DNA of 64,000 bases from Lottia gigantea (Eukaryota; Mollusca; Gastropoda; Lottiidae), in assembly GCF_000327385.1 (NCBI RefSeq), contig NW_008709687.1:1283550-1347549 (forward strand), read 5' to 3'. Below are positions 23,460-35,674 of the stretch, one piece after another. The position numbers and the translations under genes were made by a program. The notes below the pieces were generated by a model. That model saw nothing but the letters and a program-made list of their open reading frames with translations, was not told the origin of the DNA and did not search any database. Positions within the stretch are counted from its first letter, which is position 1, and each line of letters starts with the position of its first letter.

Positions 23460-23645
23460 GACATTATTTAAGAGATTTGCAACAGATGAAGGGCCTGTAC
23501 AGCCTGTAGCACATGCGGTCCTCATTGTCTCATCAAAACGATTAAACGCCCTTGGTTTCCTATAGCCCGAATCACTGACAGGGGGGGAGAGGGTAAAAGA
23601 ATCCAAATGTGTATCTCGAGTTTCGACTTTTCTTGGAAATGACCC
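23460..23645 (-). repeat. Decayed SINE copy
   Basis: GTACAGCCTGTAGCACATGC, CATTGTCTCATC, CGATTAAACGCCC, AATCACTGACAGGGGG and GTATCTCGAG follow the order of the SINE middle region in minus orientation. An open frame spanning it is therefore repeat-derived. Confidence 0.72.
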
Positions 23646-24657
23646 TGTATTCTGTACCCTAGATCTACAAATTACAGAGCTTGCATCTAACTCGCTTGAC
23701 AACTGCGTGCCCCTTCAATTTACAGCAATGAACTACTTCAAAACCAGTAGACTATCATCTCAAAATGATGTTTTATATCATGAAAGGTAACCAACGGTGG
23801 ATTTGATAGATATGTAGCTTCTCGCCTTTTTCTTTTTTTATCAGTATCAGAGAAGCAAGAATGAGGATGTAGAGTAGAACGCAAGTAAGAAGCTAGATCA
23901 ATATGATAATAACATGAGAAATCAAGATGGCTGACAAGAAGAGCGTAGTTGATTAGAACATTTCAATCAAGTTGTCAACAACCGCCTTAATTAGATAAAA
24001 ACTTGCCTACTAAAATCATTCTCCGATTTCTTGTGTCGTCAGTCATTGTCCAGGTCAGATGGCGGCGAGGGAGGGGCGGCGATCAATGGGAGGTAAGGAG
24101 CTGGGGAACCCGAAGTTTGCACGTGCAACGTCGATATATAGTGATAAACTCCTTTCCCATCCCTGTCCATAGTAAATTGACGTTGTTTCTCCCGAAACAG
24201 AAATAGGAATTGAGCGTTTGTTTGACAGTACTGTTCTAGGGTAGCAGATAATGTACTTCACATTATGTGTAAGTATATCACTCATATCATGTGAGTAAGT
24301 ATTTCATAATGAATAGTGGTATCAGGTGTCCAGAAGATTAAGCATAATCTGTCATTGTTGCCCGAGAGCATCAGAATTTGAAATAATGAATTCGTAAAAT
24401 TTTTCGAAATCGAAATATCGCCTGCAATTGTTTTTTTTTCTCATTTTCCCATTCAATCTTCATAAAGAAAACGAAACGAGAGACATAATCCGATATTGTC
24501 GTTTGACTAATAATCAGCTTTGATTCGGATTATTTTCAAGACGATTGGATGGTTCTAGCTTGTCAAATGTTGTAATATACAGAGTGGTCTCAATTATGCT
24601 TAGATCCTTATATGGTATTAGTTGCCTGTTCGTATTGTCTTCACTCCAGCTTTCGTC
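23646..24657. other. Intergenic DNA, no gene seen
   Basis: Small frames at 24003-24285 on both strands lack any recognisable domain. Confidence 0.35.
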
Positions 24658-24966
24658 CATCTTCACAATATCAATCTATTACGAACCTGGTCTTATACTT
24701 TGACTGCAGTAGTCAGTATCTTGTATGCAGCGATTTGATTGGATTGTACACTAGCGAATACAGCCAATCAGAGCCCTTGTCATAAAAACTGTAAACATTT
24801 TGGCTTATTGTCTAGAGACTTTCTATTGAGGCTTCTTATTGGTTGTTTTCTTTTGTGTACAATCCAATCAAATCGTTGGATTTACAAACATCTGCGATGC
24901 ACGAAAGGTGACCATCGAAGTCAAGGTATAAAACGAAGTTCGTAATAGCTTGACATTGTGAAGATG
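24658..24966. mobile_element. Fold-back MITE family 1, full copy (309 bp)
   Basis: The left terminus CATCTTCACAATATCAATC continues TATTACGAACCTGGTCTTAT. The right terminus is GTCAAGGTATAAAACGAAGT then TCGTAATAGCTTGACATTGT, GAAGATGG. The interior is also partly palindromic: TTGATTGGATTGTACACTAG faces TGTGTACAATCCAATCAAA. Confidence 0.88.
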
Positions 24967-25116
24967 GCCTTTTATTATTTCTCGAATCTCGTTTTCATCA
25001 TACAGAATTAAAGTTTATTATAAGCTCCAAATAGGATCAATTATGACAAATTACGTTTTTATCGCATTATTTTTAATGTCTCAGACGTGGAACTATAGGT
25101 CTAGTCATTTGAGTGG

Positions 25117-25435
25117 GGGGGGGGGATTTTAGAACAACTAGTGGCAACGGAGAGAATCTGAGAGCAACTAGTGGCAACTGAGAGAATGTGGAAGCAACTA
25201 GTGTTATTGAGAGAATCTGAGAGCAACTAGTGGGAATTCAGAGAATCTGAGAGCAATTAGTGGCAACTGAGAGAATCTGAGAGCAACTAGTGGCAACTGA
25301 GAGAAACTGAGAGCAACTAGTTGCAACTTAGAGAATCTGAAAGCATCTAGTAGCAACTGAGAGAATCTTAGAGCAATTAGTGGCAACTGAGAGAATCTGT
25401 GAGCAATTAGTGGCAACTGAGAGAATCTGGGAGCA
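25117..25435 (+). repeat. 30-bp minisatellite, about 11 units
   Basis: The unit is GAGAGAATCTGAGAGCAACT then AGTGGCAACT. Because 30 is a multiple of three, a repetitive minus-strand frame (FSQLPLVALR type) stays open; it is not a gene. Confidence 0.92.
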
Positions 25436-26496
25436 ACGAAGTATTCAACAGCTGATGGTAGCTATTAGCAACAATTGGATTTTCAACGATTGCTGATAAT
25501 TGGTGGCAACTGGCAGAATTTGGTAAATTGCAGGATCTAGGCAAACTGCCGTCGAAAATAACTTTTCTATCTTTACCTCAATGTCCCGAGCATATACAGC
25601 TTAGTGGTAAAAACTTGACCTGTATGTTATATATTTATTATTAAAACCATATTGATTATTTTAAAACTTTCATTTCATTTGACAGTATCATTAAAATTTC
25701 AACTAAGATTAATTGAACGGTTGTTGTTTATTTATTTATCATTAGTAAAATAAGTAAATACATTTTATTTATATTCATTTCAATCACTGCCACATGTGAA
25801 GTCTGTCAATCAGGAGTCTAACTACGATTCTGCATTTTATTTTGCTGTCACCATGGCAATCCTTTGTTACAATGATAATTTTCTAGTAATATGGCAGTTA
25901 CTTACACATTGGCGGATTCTGGCAAATGGTAGATTCTGGCACATTGGCAGAATCTGGAAAATGACAGCTCTTAGCTCATTGGAAGTTGCTTAGAGTTCTT
26001 GTGTTTTTAGCAGTTCCTGGCACATTGACAGTTTCTGGCACATTAGCAGTTTTCTGAAGTCAAATTTGGTGCCACGTTGACAATTTAAAAGTCAAATTAT
26101 TCCTACAATGAGAGTTTTCTGCGGTCAGATTGTACAAGAATAAGATTACGGATAAGGAAATATCATCTTTCTTACGGCAATTTATTATCATTACAGGCTT
26201 ATTGTAGTAATAGTAACTATAACGTTCAAGTAATCCTATCCAATCCGATCCGATCCGACAACGACAACGATTAAATGATGATTAATAGTTTTCATTCTGA
26301 TTCATGAGGTGTCATTAGCTCAGCTACTGTTTTTTATTGAGTAATAGAACTATTTATACGGATTTGTCCCAATTCACGTATACAGTCTTGCTCTTTTATA
26401 AAAGTGTTGTTACCACCTAAAGGTTTTTTTTATGGGAGGTGTTACCAGTGCCGAAATGCCGCGCAGTGATCCCCAATCCTTTTTAGCTCTCACAGC
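25436..26496. other. Intergenic DNA with weak short repeats
   Basis: Loose repetition of GGCACATTGGCAG / TGGCACATTGACAG words around 25905-26075. No exon recognised. Confidence 0.4.
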
Positions 26497-27125
26497 CCTC
26501 ATTGCTATCGTGTCACAATATGTTAGCTAGTAGGACAGAAAGTAATGGTAGCTCATTGCTATCGTGTCACAATCTGTTAGCTAGTAGGACAGTAAGTAAT
26601 GGTCGCTCACTGTTATCGTGTCACAATCTACTAGCTAGTTGGACAGTAAGTAATGGTCGTTTACTGTTATCGTGTCACAATCTACTAGCTAGTTGGACAG
26701 TAAGTAATGGTCGTTCACTGTTATCGTGTCACAATCTACTAGTTAGTTGGACAGTAAGTAATGTTAGCTGACTACTATCGTGTCACAATCTTTCAGCTAG
26801 TAGGACAGTAAGTAATGGTCGCTCACTCCTATCGTGTCACAAACTGCTAGCTAGTAGGACAGTAAGTAATGGTCGCTCACTGTTATCGTGTCACAATCTA
26901 CTAGTTAGTTGGACAGTAAGTAATGTTAGCTGACTACTATCGTGACACAATCTTTCAGCTAGTAGGACAGTAAGTAATGGTCGCTCACTCCTATCGTGTC
27001 ACAAACTGCTAGCTAGTAGGACAGTAAGTAATGGTCGCTCACTATTATCGTGTCACAATCTACTAGCTGATAGGGCATAAAGTAATGGTCGCTCACTGTT
27101 ATCGTGTCACAATCTACTAGCTAGA
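26497..27125 (+). repeat. 54-bp minisatellite, about 12 units
   Basis: The unit is CTCACTGTTATCGTGTCACA, ATCTACTAGCTAGTTGGACA, GTAAGTAATGGTCG. Higher-order structure is visible: a two-unit block with TTAGCTGACTACTATCG recurs at about 26763 and 26925. The 54-bp period keeps an 18-residue repeating frame open for about five units at 26502-26771; this is a by-product. Confidence 0.93.
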
Positions 27126-27269
27126 TTTTTTTGTGAGATTTTCTAGTTGTGCCACACTGGCATGCAGTTATTGTAATACCCGATGTAGTGCTGGTAATAG
27201 TTATTTTATACAGTGGTCAAGCTCTCCGGAATTACTGTCGGTAATATACATAATGTTGCAAGTTTGACG

Positions 27270-27353
27270 TCCTTCACAGTGTCAGGCTATTGCAGACGGT
27301 GGTTATTGCAGTCAAGGTATTAGACGCAGTTAGTAATTGACATTGTGAAGATG
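27270..27353. mobile_element. MITE family 1, internally deleted copy
   Basis: CCTTCACAGTGTCAGGCTAT joins almost directly to TGCAGTCAAGGTATTAGACG, then AATTGACATTGTGAAGATG. Both termini remain but the interior is lost. Confidence 0.75.
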
Positions 27354-27834
27354 TGTACAAAGGGCAAATATAAGGTAGTATATTATCAAAGATGGGAATG
27401 GACGAGATCCGTGGCCGGTGCGGTGTACGGTGTGAACGGGCTTAGTACGGGGCATTGCTAATTGGTATTTAAGAACTGGAGGGGGAAAAGCCCCGTAAAA
27501 AACGCCAAGTCTGTCGATAATCTCGCAACTTACACTGCAACGGACACCGTACCTCGTCTATTCCCACCTGATATATTTATAAAACTCATAAGCCTATAAA
27601 TGTCCTGTATAGCGGCGTGGACTCCAACCTCTCTAGCTCAGCAGGCGTGAGAGATACCCTACAAATCTATTTTTAGACACGATATTGTCATTTTTCATTT
27701 TATCTATCAATTAAAACTAGATTTTAACAATGGTGGCTTATATGTCAAAGTGCGTAACATTTGTTGCGAAGGTCGAGAATTTCAAATGTAATTTATCAAT
27801 TCAATGGTTTAAAGGGGTCCTACATTTTATGTGG

Positions 27835-28215
27835 GTCAACGAGAACATGCAGTGTACAGTGAGGTAAATTTTCCTGTGCCTGGCAGCATTAGTTACGTTG
27901 TCGGTCAGCATTAGTCTACGTTGTCGGTCAGCATTAGTCTACGTTGTCGGTCAGCATTAATTAATCTACGTTGTCGGTCAGCATTAGTCTACGTTGTCGG
28001 TTTCCAACTGTAGATTATCTTTTACTTTTAACTTTTATGAAATGAATAGAGTTTTATGTTTTTCAGGACATTAACTGACTTGTTTTTGTATTTACAATTG
28101 TCGAGGGATCTTTAACGTGCGAAGCCTGTTGCACACGGGGCCTCCGTTTATTGTCCAAGCCAGGCGAATAGACGCTTTTTTATGTCAGCCCCTCTGACCT
28201 GCATCACTGATAGGA
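27835..28215 (-). repeat. SINE copy with internal 23-bp tandem expansion
   Basis: SINE body words (AACATGCAGTGTACAGTGAG, GGCAGCATTAGT) lead into about five copies of GTCGGTCAGCATTAGTCTAC-GTT at 27886-28000. The SINE then resumes (TTTCCAACTGTA; GTCGAGGGATCTTTAACGTG; CACACGGGGCCTCCGTTTAT; CTGCATCACTGATAGGAGG). The tandem unit comes from the SINE word GGCATTAGCCT and its flank. Confidence 0.78.
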
Positions 28216-28283
28216 GGAAACCGAGTTCTAAATTCGAAGGTAAGAACAATCTTTAAACATTTTATGAACGTCAAGTGATAGTC

Positions 28284-28538
28284 AAAGGGATGATAAAGAG
28301 GTATTCTTAGGTTTTTATGTGTATCGGGGAGACTGCTAGCCTCAATTTGCACCATTCCAATTTTCAATCAGACGCCTGATGAGAAATATTTCGCTATTAG
28401 TGACTTCGACAAACGCTTCTTTTTTGTGGAATTACAGAAACAACAGACGTTTGATTGAACATTGGAATGGTGTAAATTGATGCTATCAGTGTTCCCGATA
28501 CACATAAAAAATTTAGAACACCTCTTTACAATCCTTTA
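28284..28538. mobile_element. Fold-back MITE family 2, complete copy
   Basis: Two arms of about 95 bp are inverted copies: AAAGGGATGATAAAGAGGT, TATGTGTATCGGGGAGACTG and CACCATTCCAATTTTCAATC face GATTGAACATTGGAATGGTG, TCAGTGTTCCCGATACACAT and CCTCTTTACAATCCTTT. The loop is about 60 bp. Ends are TTAA-like. Non-coding. Confidence 0.88.
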
Positions 28539-28545
28539 AGACATA

Positions 28546-30540
28546 TAAAACCTAGTCTAGCGATAACTAGCCTATATTATTGTATTTTTTGTTTTTCTTT
28601 TATCGACAAATCTGCTGGATAACCTGTAATTCGAAGCAGCATTGTCAAGCCACTTTTCATTCAATTGCAAGTTCTTTGATTCATGGTTGAGTTTGATTAT
28701 AGAAAGATTTGATTCAGCGAAAGTCAATGTTGCTTTAAAACGACTGGAATAAATAGTTACTATACAAATCAGGTTCAGCCCAAGATTCTTCCACTTCATT
28801 ATTCAACATTGTAAGACGCTCGGTGATTGGTTGAGGTATTTGTATATGTTTAAGATATGGGCTGTGATTGGATAGTGAACATGTACGAGAGAAGTTATCG
28901 TCTCTAAGAAAACTTTCTGTTTCTTAAGACACATTTAACGGCTCTTTGGAACTTTGTACCTGGTATTTCTTGTTTTATTCCTTTATTGTGTTTTTTGGAA
29001 TCTTTTGAATTTAAACACACACAAGTAAGTTAATTTATTTAGCTTTAGGCATTTTAGATATTTACTTTTTTTGAAACTTCACTGAAAGTTTCTTAAATAT
29101 AAATCAATGATGAAGATGATGACAATGCGAAATATTACTTAATGCATACACTTTTCTTCTATTCCGCATAAAAACGATTGCAGAGCAGGCTTTTCCCCAT
29201 CGTCACAATGGTCAAGGTGTTACGGAGACAAAAGTCGTAATATCTTGAAGATCGCTTTTCCGTGCATCGCCTATTTCAGACGTCACTGTCACTCCTCCTT
29301 ACTTAGTCCCCTAATCTTAAAACCCAAAAGAAAGTTCTGCAAAATATTAATAAAAATGTTGTGCCTTTAATACATTTATTTGTGTAGACATTTTGTTACG
29401 CCTAAACGATTTTATATATGATATGTCGTGTTTTAAACTGCAGTCTATAAAATATTTATAAACATAACAAGGCACTGACTAATTAGAATAGGCGCAACCT
29501 TAAAGGACATAAAAACTAACTGAAAGGAATAGAGTTTTACGTTTTACTATTCTAATTGAGATTTTGAATTGAATTGAATGTGAGGGAAAATGTGCAAGAC
29601 AGTGGCACAAGACATTCTTGGATCTGACATGAACATAAACTAGCCATTCAGGTGCAACGCGAAAAACGAGCAACGCGGTCTACAAAAATGCTCACGCAGT
29701 GGGAAAAAAAATCGGAAGCTGTACATCTCGCAATCTTTTTTCCTCTCTGAACACTGTATGACACTGTCAGTCTTGTTAGCCTAAATTAGTAGAATAGTAA
29801 GCAGGCCTGTAGCTAGGCCCGATTGTTCGGAGGGGCAAGTTATATTGTTGTTAGTTGTTAGATTTTGTCGGTAGCTATACGACGATAGTAAGACGTTGCA
29901 TTGTTTTTCTGGTTTATATATACTGTTAGTAACTATACCTGACAGTCGGTAGTGGAATTCTAAGAGTTAATGGGAATTCCTGATTGTCTGTCAATGCTGT
30001 AACTGGTACCGTCTTTTAAAGGTGAGGTGTGTTTCAGTTTCATGGCAAAATCAGGAATTGTTGCTAAATCATTTCTCCCAGTGTTCAAGAATATGTGGGT
30101 TTTGTTAACATTGTGAAGCCAGTTTTCGTTACCTTTCGTCATCCTTGTATTACGGAATTTGATTTTCTTATAAATTTTCCAAAAGCAATCCAATTTCAGA
30201 ATGTTTTCACCATCAGTGTTTCAACTACCATGGGGACTGGTTGAACCAAGTCCACGGGCCAAAACCCCTGCCCAGGAGAGCATTTATTTAAAAAGAAAAC
30301 CTTCTAAAGTACACGGGCCCTCCGCCCATCTAATTGAGCCTGCACTGTTCACCATAAGGTTTATATCTAACTTTTCATTACTGAATGCCACTTTAAAAAG
30401 GAGGAGGGAAATCTAGCTAATGTTAAAATTGATAAATTAGTACACGTGTGGTCTTATATTAATAGTTACAGAAACATCAGCGGTAACAATTAATCATAAT
30501 TAACAACCACTAAAGGTCATGGTTCGCGATTTTGGGGGAT
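28546..30540. other. Intergenic DNA with small repeat remnants
   Basis: It holds a badly decayed MITE family 1 pair of ends at 29198-29252 and a SINE-tail-like stretch near 29522-29560 (AGAGTTTTACGTTTTACTAT). No gene recognised. Confidence 0.4.
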
Positions 30541-30543
30541 TGA

Positions 30544-30688
30544 TTAAAGGGATTGTAAAGAGTTCTTCTAGTTTATTTTTTACCATTCCAATTTTCGATC
30601 AGACATCTGTGGTTCCTGCAATTGATGGTATCAGTGCCCTCGATACACATGCTTTTTTTTTAGAAAACCTCTTTTAAAACCCCTTTAA
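30544..30688. mobile_element. MITE family 2, short copy
   Basis: TTAAAGGGATTGTAAAGAG and ACCATTCCAATTTTCGATCA on the left face TCGATACACATG and AGAAAACCTCTTTTAAAACC, CCTTTAAA on the right. Confidence 0.75.
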
Positions 30689-30889
30689 AGGCCTTGTTTG
30701 GACATTTTCTGGTGTTGATTTGAGTCTTTTATAAATGAAAATAGTTTTCAGAAGTATTGAGAACTGTGCAAAAATCATAATCATAATACCTTCATGTACA
30801 CCTCAAACTAGAAATTTTACTTTCTATTTTTGTCTTTTCTTTTAATGGCAGAGTCTCAAGAAAAAGACGAGTCGTTATTTTAACTTTCA

Positions 30890-31085
30890 AACGCGGATAA
30901 CTCTGGACATACATGGATTTGAAGGCTCAAATTTCGACGGTGAACTGTGGACCCTATTACTGATTGGCTAAAAAAATCCGGCTTCTAAGACTAAGATACG
31001 ATTAGTCAAACGGATGGGGAACCTGCTCCTTCCAATGACAAAAATTATCAGTGCAAGACATTCGGACGTAAAACTCCATTTGATT
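30890..31085 (+). repeat. Dispersed repeat family 4 with SINE tail at its end
   Basis: GAAGGCTCAAATTTCGACGG, TGAACTGTGGACCCTATTAC and AAGACTAAGATACGATTAGT also occur near 51005-51140 and inverted at 33881-34066. At 31058-31080 a SINE tail CGGACGTAAAACTCCATTT follows. Confidence 0.68.
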
Positions 31086-31399
31086 TTACAGATTTTTTAA
31101 AACCAATTTAATTTAGTCACAATAACGTAAAAGCAATTTTTCTTTTATGTGGTTCAAATTTCATTCAAAATATTGAAAGAGAATTTGATGAAATATAAAA
31201 ATAAAGTTTTAACGCCACATGGTTTCTCATGGTTAATAAAACAGAACTGCAAAAACCGCAGTGTGACATCAATTTCTCCAGAAGTGACTTTTGAAAGGAT
31301 GAAGGTCTCTACTGAATAATGATTCTGAAACTGTTGATAGAACTGCAAAAAAAAAAACTCACAAAAGAAACCCTGCAAAAGAGGATATCGCCTGCTGTA

Positions 31400-31852
31400 T
31401 CAAAATGGTTTGCAATATTGATATCAAAGCTAAAAATTGTTTTGTAAAAGTTGTCTATTATGCAAGAAAATATTTCTAAAATATGCTATTTATATCTAGC
31501 TATCAACCTGGGTTTGTTTAAAAGGGTTAATTAAAAACAGAGTGTACTAAATGTTTATTAAGCAGCTAAAACGACTCGATATTTTTAGATAAAACTTTAT
31601 GAGACATATTTCTTTAAAAATGGGCGCTTAAATTGCTTGAATACTACCATTAGTTCTCCAGCACCAACCGAATACACAGCGACATTAAAAAGTTTACGTA
31701 AACCTTTTAAACATTTTTTGCGTTCTAAAACGTAACAGTGTGATATTTTTAGTTCAAACTTTTAGATAAAGGGACCCATTTCTCTAGATTTTGTTCATTA
31801 ATTCAAGCACCTAACTTTCCTAACCAACGTAAGACTCAGACTGTCCCTTTAA
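31400..31852. mobile_element. MITE family 3, second copy
   Basis: It shares GGTTTGTTTAAAAGGGTTAA, AAAAGTTTACGTAAACCTTT, TTTTTGCGTTCTAAAA and a terminal ACTGTCCCTTTAA (the inverse of TTAAAGGGGCAGT) with the copy at 19757-20183. Confidence 0.7.
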
Positions 31853-32067
31853 GCCGGAATAAAGTGTCAGAATAACATAACGGTGGGAGATTCTACTTTA
31901 AGCCAGCAGACAGAGTATGAAATTAAGTAGGAGAAGTAGGAGTTGTTCCAACCACTTGTTAAATCTTGACAGTTATTAGATATATAGATAGAGCAATTGT
32001 AATATAATATGATATACTTTAAATTACTAAAAAACACCTGTGTCTAACAGCTTGAGTAAAGATAGAT

Positions 32068-32314
32068 CATCTTCACAATGTCAAGGTATTACTCCGTCTA
32101 ATACCTTGATATTATTAGGTACTTTTCTTGTATCACGCAATTTTGTTAAAGCAGCAGTTTGATTGGATTGTAAGCTCGCGAATACAACCAACCAAAATCT
32201 TCTACAGAAAGCAATAATGTTAACAGTATTTATGTCGAGGTGATGCCCGAAAATTGTCTTATGATATCAAGTTTGATTTCGTCATAAATTTTGTACCTTG
32301 ACATTTTGAAAATG
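32068..32314. mobile_element. MITE family 1 copy
   Basis: Left: CATCTTCACAATGTCAAGG, TATTACTCCGTCTAATACCT. Interior: TTTGATTGGATTGTAAGCTC, GCGAATACAACCAACC. Right: TTGTACCTTGACATTTTGAA, AATG. Confidence 0.8.
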
Positions 32315-32454
32315 TCATTACATATACTGATACAGTAATTGACATTCTAAATGAATGTTTTCATATTCCAATTCCAGCTACCCATATCACCTTTCGGAAT
32401 TAGAATTTAGCATCCGGTTTTCCTGCAATTTAAGAAAACGTACCACGCCTAACA

Positions 32455-32613
32455 GTGGCGGAGCCAGGTTTTCATGCCAGGGGGGGGGGGGATATCTGAG
32501 ATTGCTCGAATCTCTAACCTAGTTATGAGATTTTTGCCTGAAAAACTTGCTTTCGGGGCTGCGAGGGGGGGGGGGGGACTGTCCCCCCCCCCCCCCCCCT
32601 TGGCTCCGCCAAT
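32455..32613. mobile_element. Short hAT-like MITE with homopolymer interior
   Basis: The termini CAGTGGCGGAGCCAGG and CTTGGCTCCGCCAATG are inverted. CAGTGGCG ends are common in animal hAT elements. The inside has runs of more than ten G and about nineteen C. A matching 8-bp target duplication was not seen. Confidence 0.6.
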
Positions 32614-33069
32614 GGCGCCAATCCCGTTGTCAAAAAATCCCAAAAATCCCAAATAAACGTTTTCTGACCCTACCCCTACCGACAATGCAAAATAACTATC
32701 AGAAGACTATATAGATACAGATGTTTCGGACGACACACGCACTATTTTATTCTCACCTTTAATCAGAACTCTGATTTTTTGGTTAATGAACAGTCTATTT
32801 GTGGGGTATATATAAATATGTCAGACATCATATCACTAGTATATTAATCTAATATTCGACTAACAGACTAATATAATAACCAGCTGACATTGGCCGTCTG
32901 CAGCAATATTCTCATTGATTATCCTAAATTTGGCGCCAAGTGACGTTGGTTCAACAAGATGAGTGTGGCCCTTCCCCGGGATATTGTTTTTATCAAAAAA
33001 ATTATTCTCTCCTACATTTTTTGGGGAGTGGTTGCACGTGACTTAGTTCAACCAGAACCTGTAGTATAG

Positions 33070-33284
33070 TGCTGTTCGGTGAGGTGAGGTGCTCGCTACG
33101 CTAATCTGAAGGTCTAGGTTCGATCCTGGAATAAGTCGAGATAATCCCCGCTTATTTTTCCCACTGTCAGTGATGCAGGTAAGAGGGACTGAAATGAAAA
33201 AGTGTCTTATCGTTTGGATGGGACAATAAACCAAGGTCCCATGTGCTACAGGCTGTGCACGTTAAAGATCCCTCGACAGTATGA
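33070..33284 (+). mobile_element. SINE copy, 3' truncated
   Basis: It has TCGCTACGCTAATCTGAAGG, an intact box-B-like GGTTCGATCC, then ACTGTCAGTGATGCAGGTAA, GGATGGGACAATAAACCA, GCTACAGGCTGTGCACGTTA and AAGATCCCTCGACAG. The 3' tail is missing. Confidence 0.8.
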
Positions 33285-33880
33285 AATTAAAAATAGAACG
33301 TTGTTAGGTTGTTGTTTCAAAAGAGTAAAACATATTTTAAATTTTTTACGTGCTGAAATTGTGGACAGTCGTCCTTTAAAATTGGGCCAATTTCCTTTTG
33401 TATTTCCGCAATTTGAATACTTTAAACTGATGTTTTTAAATTCCAATAAAAGAAGAAGTCTGTATTGTTAATTCTGGGCCGCCATTGGGATGTCTGGTTT
33501 GCATGTCTAATACAATTTAATTTCTTCAAGACGACACAAAAACTTCATCAAACAACACGGAATTAAACCGTTTTAATCACGAAACCGATCAAATAATGAA
33601 ATTAACAGCAACTAACAAGGTAGTAACTTCAACCTCTGATGTGATAAAGCCATTTTACCATACAAAGGAATAAGTAAGAAACGGAATGGAATTTTACATC
33701 CTACTTTTCAGACACAGTTTCTGCTAATGACGGAATCTTAACAAAGCGTCATTTACATGGTTCTAATCTCCCGTGAAAGTTCGATGTTCTCCACCCCTCA
33801 TTATTATGAAAAATTGATAATCAGCTAAATGTCACTGCCATGTAGTTAGGGCAAAGGCCAGCTGGTAGAAAGGATGCCCT

Positions 33881-34066
33881 TTAAAGGAAAGGTTCGCCAT
33901 CTGTTTGACCAATAGTATCTTAGTCTCGGAATCAGGAATTTTTGTGTTCACAGCTCACTGTCGAAATTTGAGCATTCAAATCCCAAGAGTGTCCTGAATT
34001 AGCCGTTTATATTTACATTTATTAAATAATTTTCAACTCCCGAAAATGGCGATTCTGCCACTTTAA
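33881..34066 (-). repeat. Dispersed repeat family 4, inverted copy
   Basis: TTAAAGGAAAGGTTCGCCAT at the left, ACTTTAA at the right; internal GACCAATAGTATCTTAGTCT and ACTGTCGAAATTTGAGC are the reverse complement of the 30890 and 51005 copies. Confidence 0.7.
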
Positions 34067-35674
34067 CCTAAACTGCTTTCAATATGGAAAAGGTTCTTTC
34101 TATCTTTCTTTACTACTCTCTTCTCTGTAGTAAAAACAAAGATTCGATTCATAAGAAAGTGTGTTAAAATGATTTAGATATCTAAATAGTTGATTTTCAC
34201 CCAGCAACAGTCGTGGCGTTACTATCATCAGTTAAAACAATATTAAACATTTTTTCTTGATTTTTCCTCCTTCAAACAATTTAACAAGGCAGATAAAATA
34301 AGTTGAATGGTGTTGGATCATTTCATCTTGGAGATCGAGACCTTAGAAATGATTTTAAATGGTGTTTACGCTCTACTATTCTCTGCCATGAATGGAATTT
34401 TGCGTCTGAATAATTCCTGTTCAGCATTTTTGGCCAAGAAAAGATGTACCTCTAGCAATAGCGATTTAATTCATTTATTCATCTTTCATTCATTCATTCA
34501 TTCATTCATTCATTTATTCATTCATTCATCCAGAAACTTTTTTTATCTTTAAAAAACTAAACCATGAATACGAAACAAGAAAAGTCTTTTGTGCATTAAT
34601 ATTTAAAAAAGGAGCTAAAAAGAATGTTCATTAATATTTAAAAAAGAGCCCAAAAGAATATGCACTTATCTGACTTTTTAAAATTCAAATCCGAGTTAAA
34701 AGCGTTTATAATAACATTTGATATGTTAGCTTATCAGTCTTAAAAAACATAGATGAGATAACTTTATAGTGAATATTTTCAATGTTTAATGTTACATGTA
34801 GAACAAGTATTTCATATCGCCCTATTTATTTGGTTGATGACCCTGTCGTGTAAGTTTCTTATTTCTGTCTTTAAAAAGGATTCATCAGGTTAAATGCCGG
34901 ACTTTCATGGCTCTGGTTGCAAGTTTAGGAAGCCTTGAGCTAGAACTATGGAAAGGTGCGACTGCACGACGGGAGAGAATGTGTGCAATGAGGAAAATTT
35001 TTCAGGATAATTCCATAAGCCTACTCGATTTCAGACTGTCGAGAGATATCAAACTTATCAATCGGGAAATCGGGCTCCGAGGTTATTGTCTCAGTCTATA
35101 CCTTAATTGAGCCCCGGACCTTCAGGTCCAGAGACACGCGTCGAACCTACTGAACCACCCACTGATAAATTACAATTTATTGTTAGATTATTTATGCTTT
35201 CATGCACACTCATTCTTCTGATATATCTAATGATCTTCTGCTACTAGATTTATCAACTGAGTCCACACAATTAATATTGTTCTTATGATTGATAATGATA
35301 CACTTCATCGTATGAAAAGTATATAAGCTACAACTAGTGTTTCACCAATATGGTCTTTAGATTTCGGGTTTCGTTTTTGCGTTTCGAATCGTTGGTAATG
35401 GTTTGATTTTTACTCGTATTTGTCGGCAATCGGGTGTGACCTTTGATGAAAATTTAGGATTTATGTATCTTAATTTGTTTTGTTATTTTTCAGGAGCTTA
35501 GAAGATAATTATGTCAGAATCCTGAAGATCCAACGTATGGTTGAAAAATTGTGACTCGGAATCTTCAGGATAAGGATTAGGTGAATCTGGATTTAGTCCA
35601 CCCAAAGGATGTTATGTGTACGCCATTGATCCAGATTGTGGCTAGACGGATTTAATTATCTTCAGACTTAAAGT
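34067..35674. other. 5' flank of the DUR3-like gene
   Basis: It includes a CATT simple repeat at about 34486-34530 and a decayed SINE (minus) at 34980-35160 (TGTGCAATGAGGAAAATTTT, GCCCCGGACCTTCAGGTCCA). At 35485-35493 TTATTTTTCAG could be the acceptor of a 5' UTR exon running from 35494 to the start codon at 35675. If so, that leader holds at least three tiny upstream frames (for example from the ATG at 35511). This is inference. Confidence 0.45.

Noticed and set aside
23409-23702. 97-codon minus-strand frame
   Set aside because: Most of it lies in a decayed SINE copy.
25204-25416. Leu/Phe/Ser-rich repetitive frame, at first glance a repeat protein
   Set aside because: It is the 30-bp minisatellite read on the minus strand.
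32449-32685. Gly-rich and Pro-rich frames on opposite strands
   Set aside because: Caused by G and C homopolymer runs within a short hAT-like MITE.
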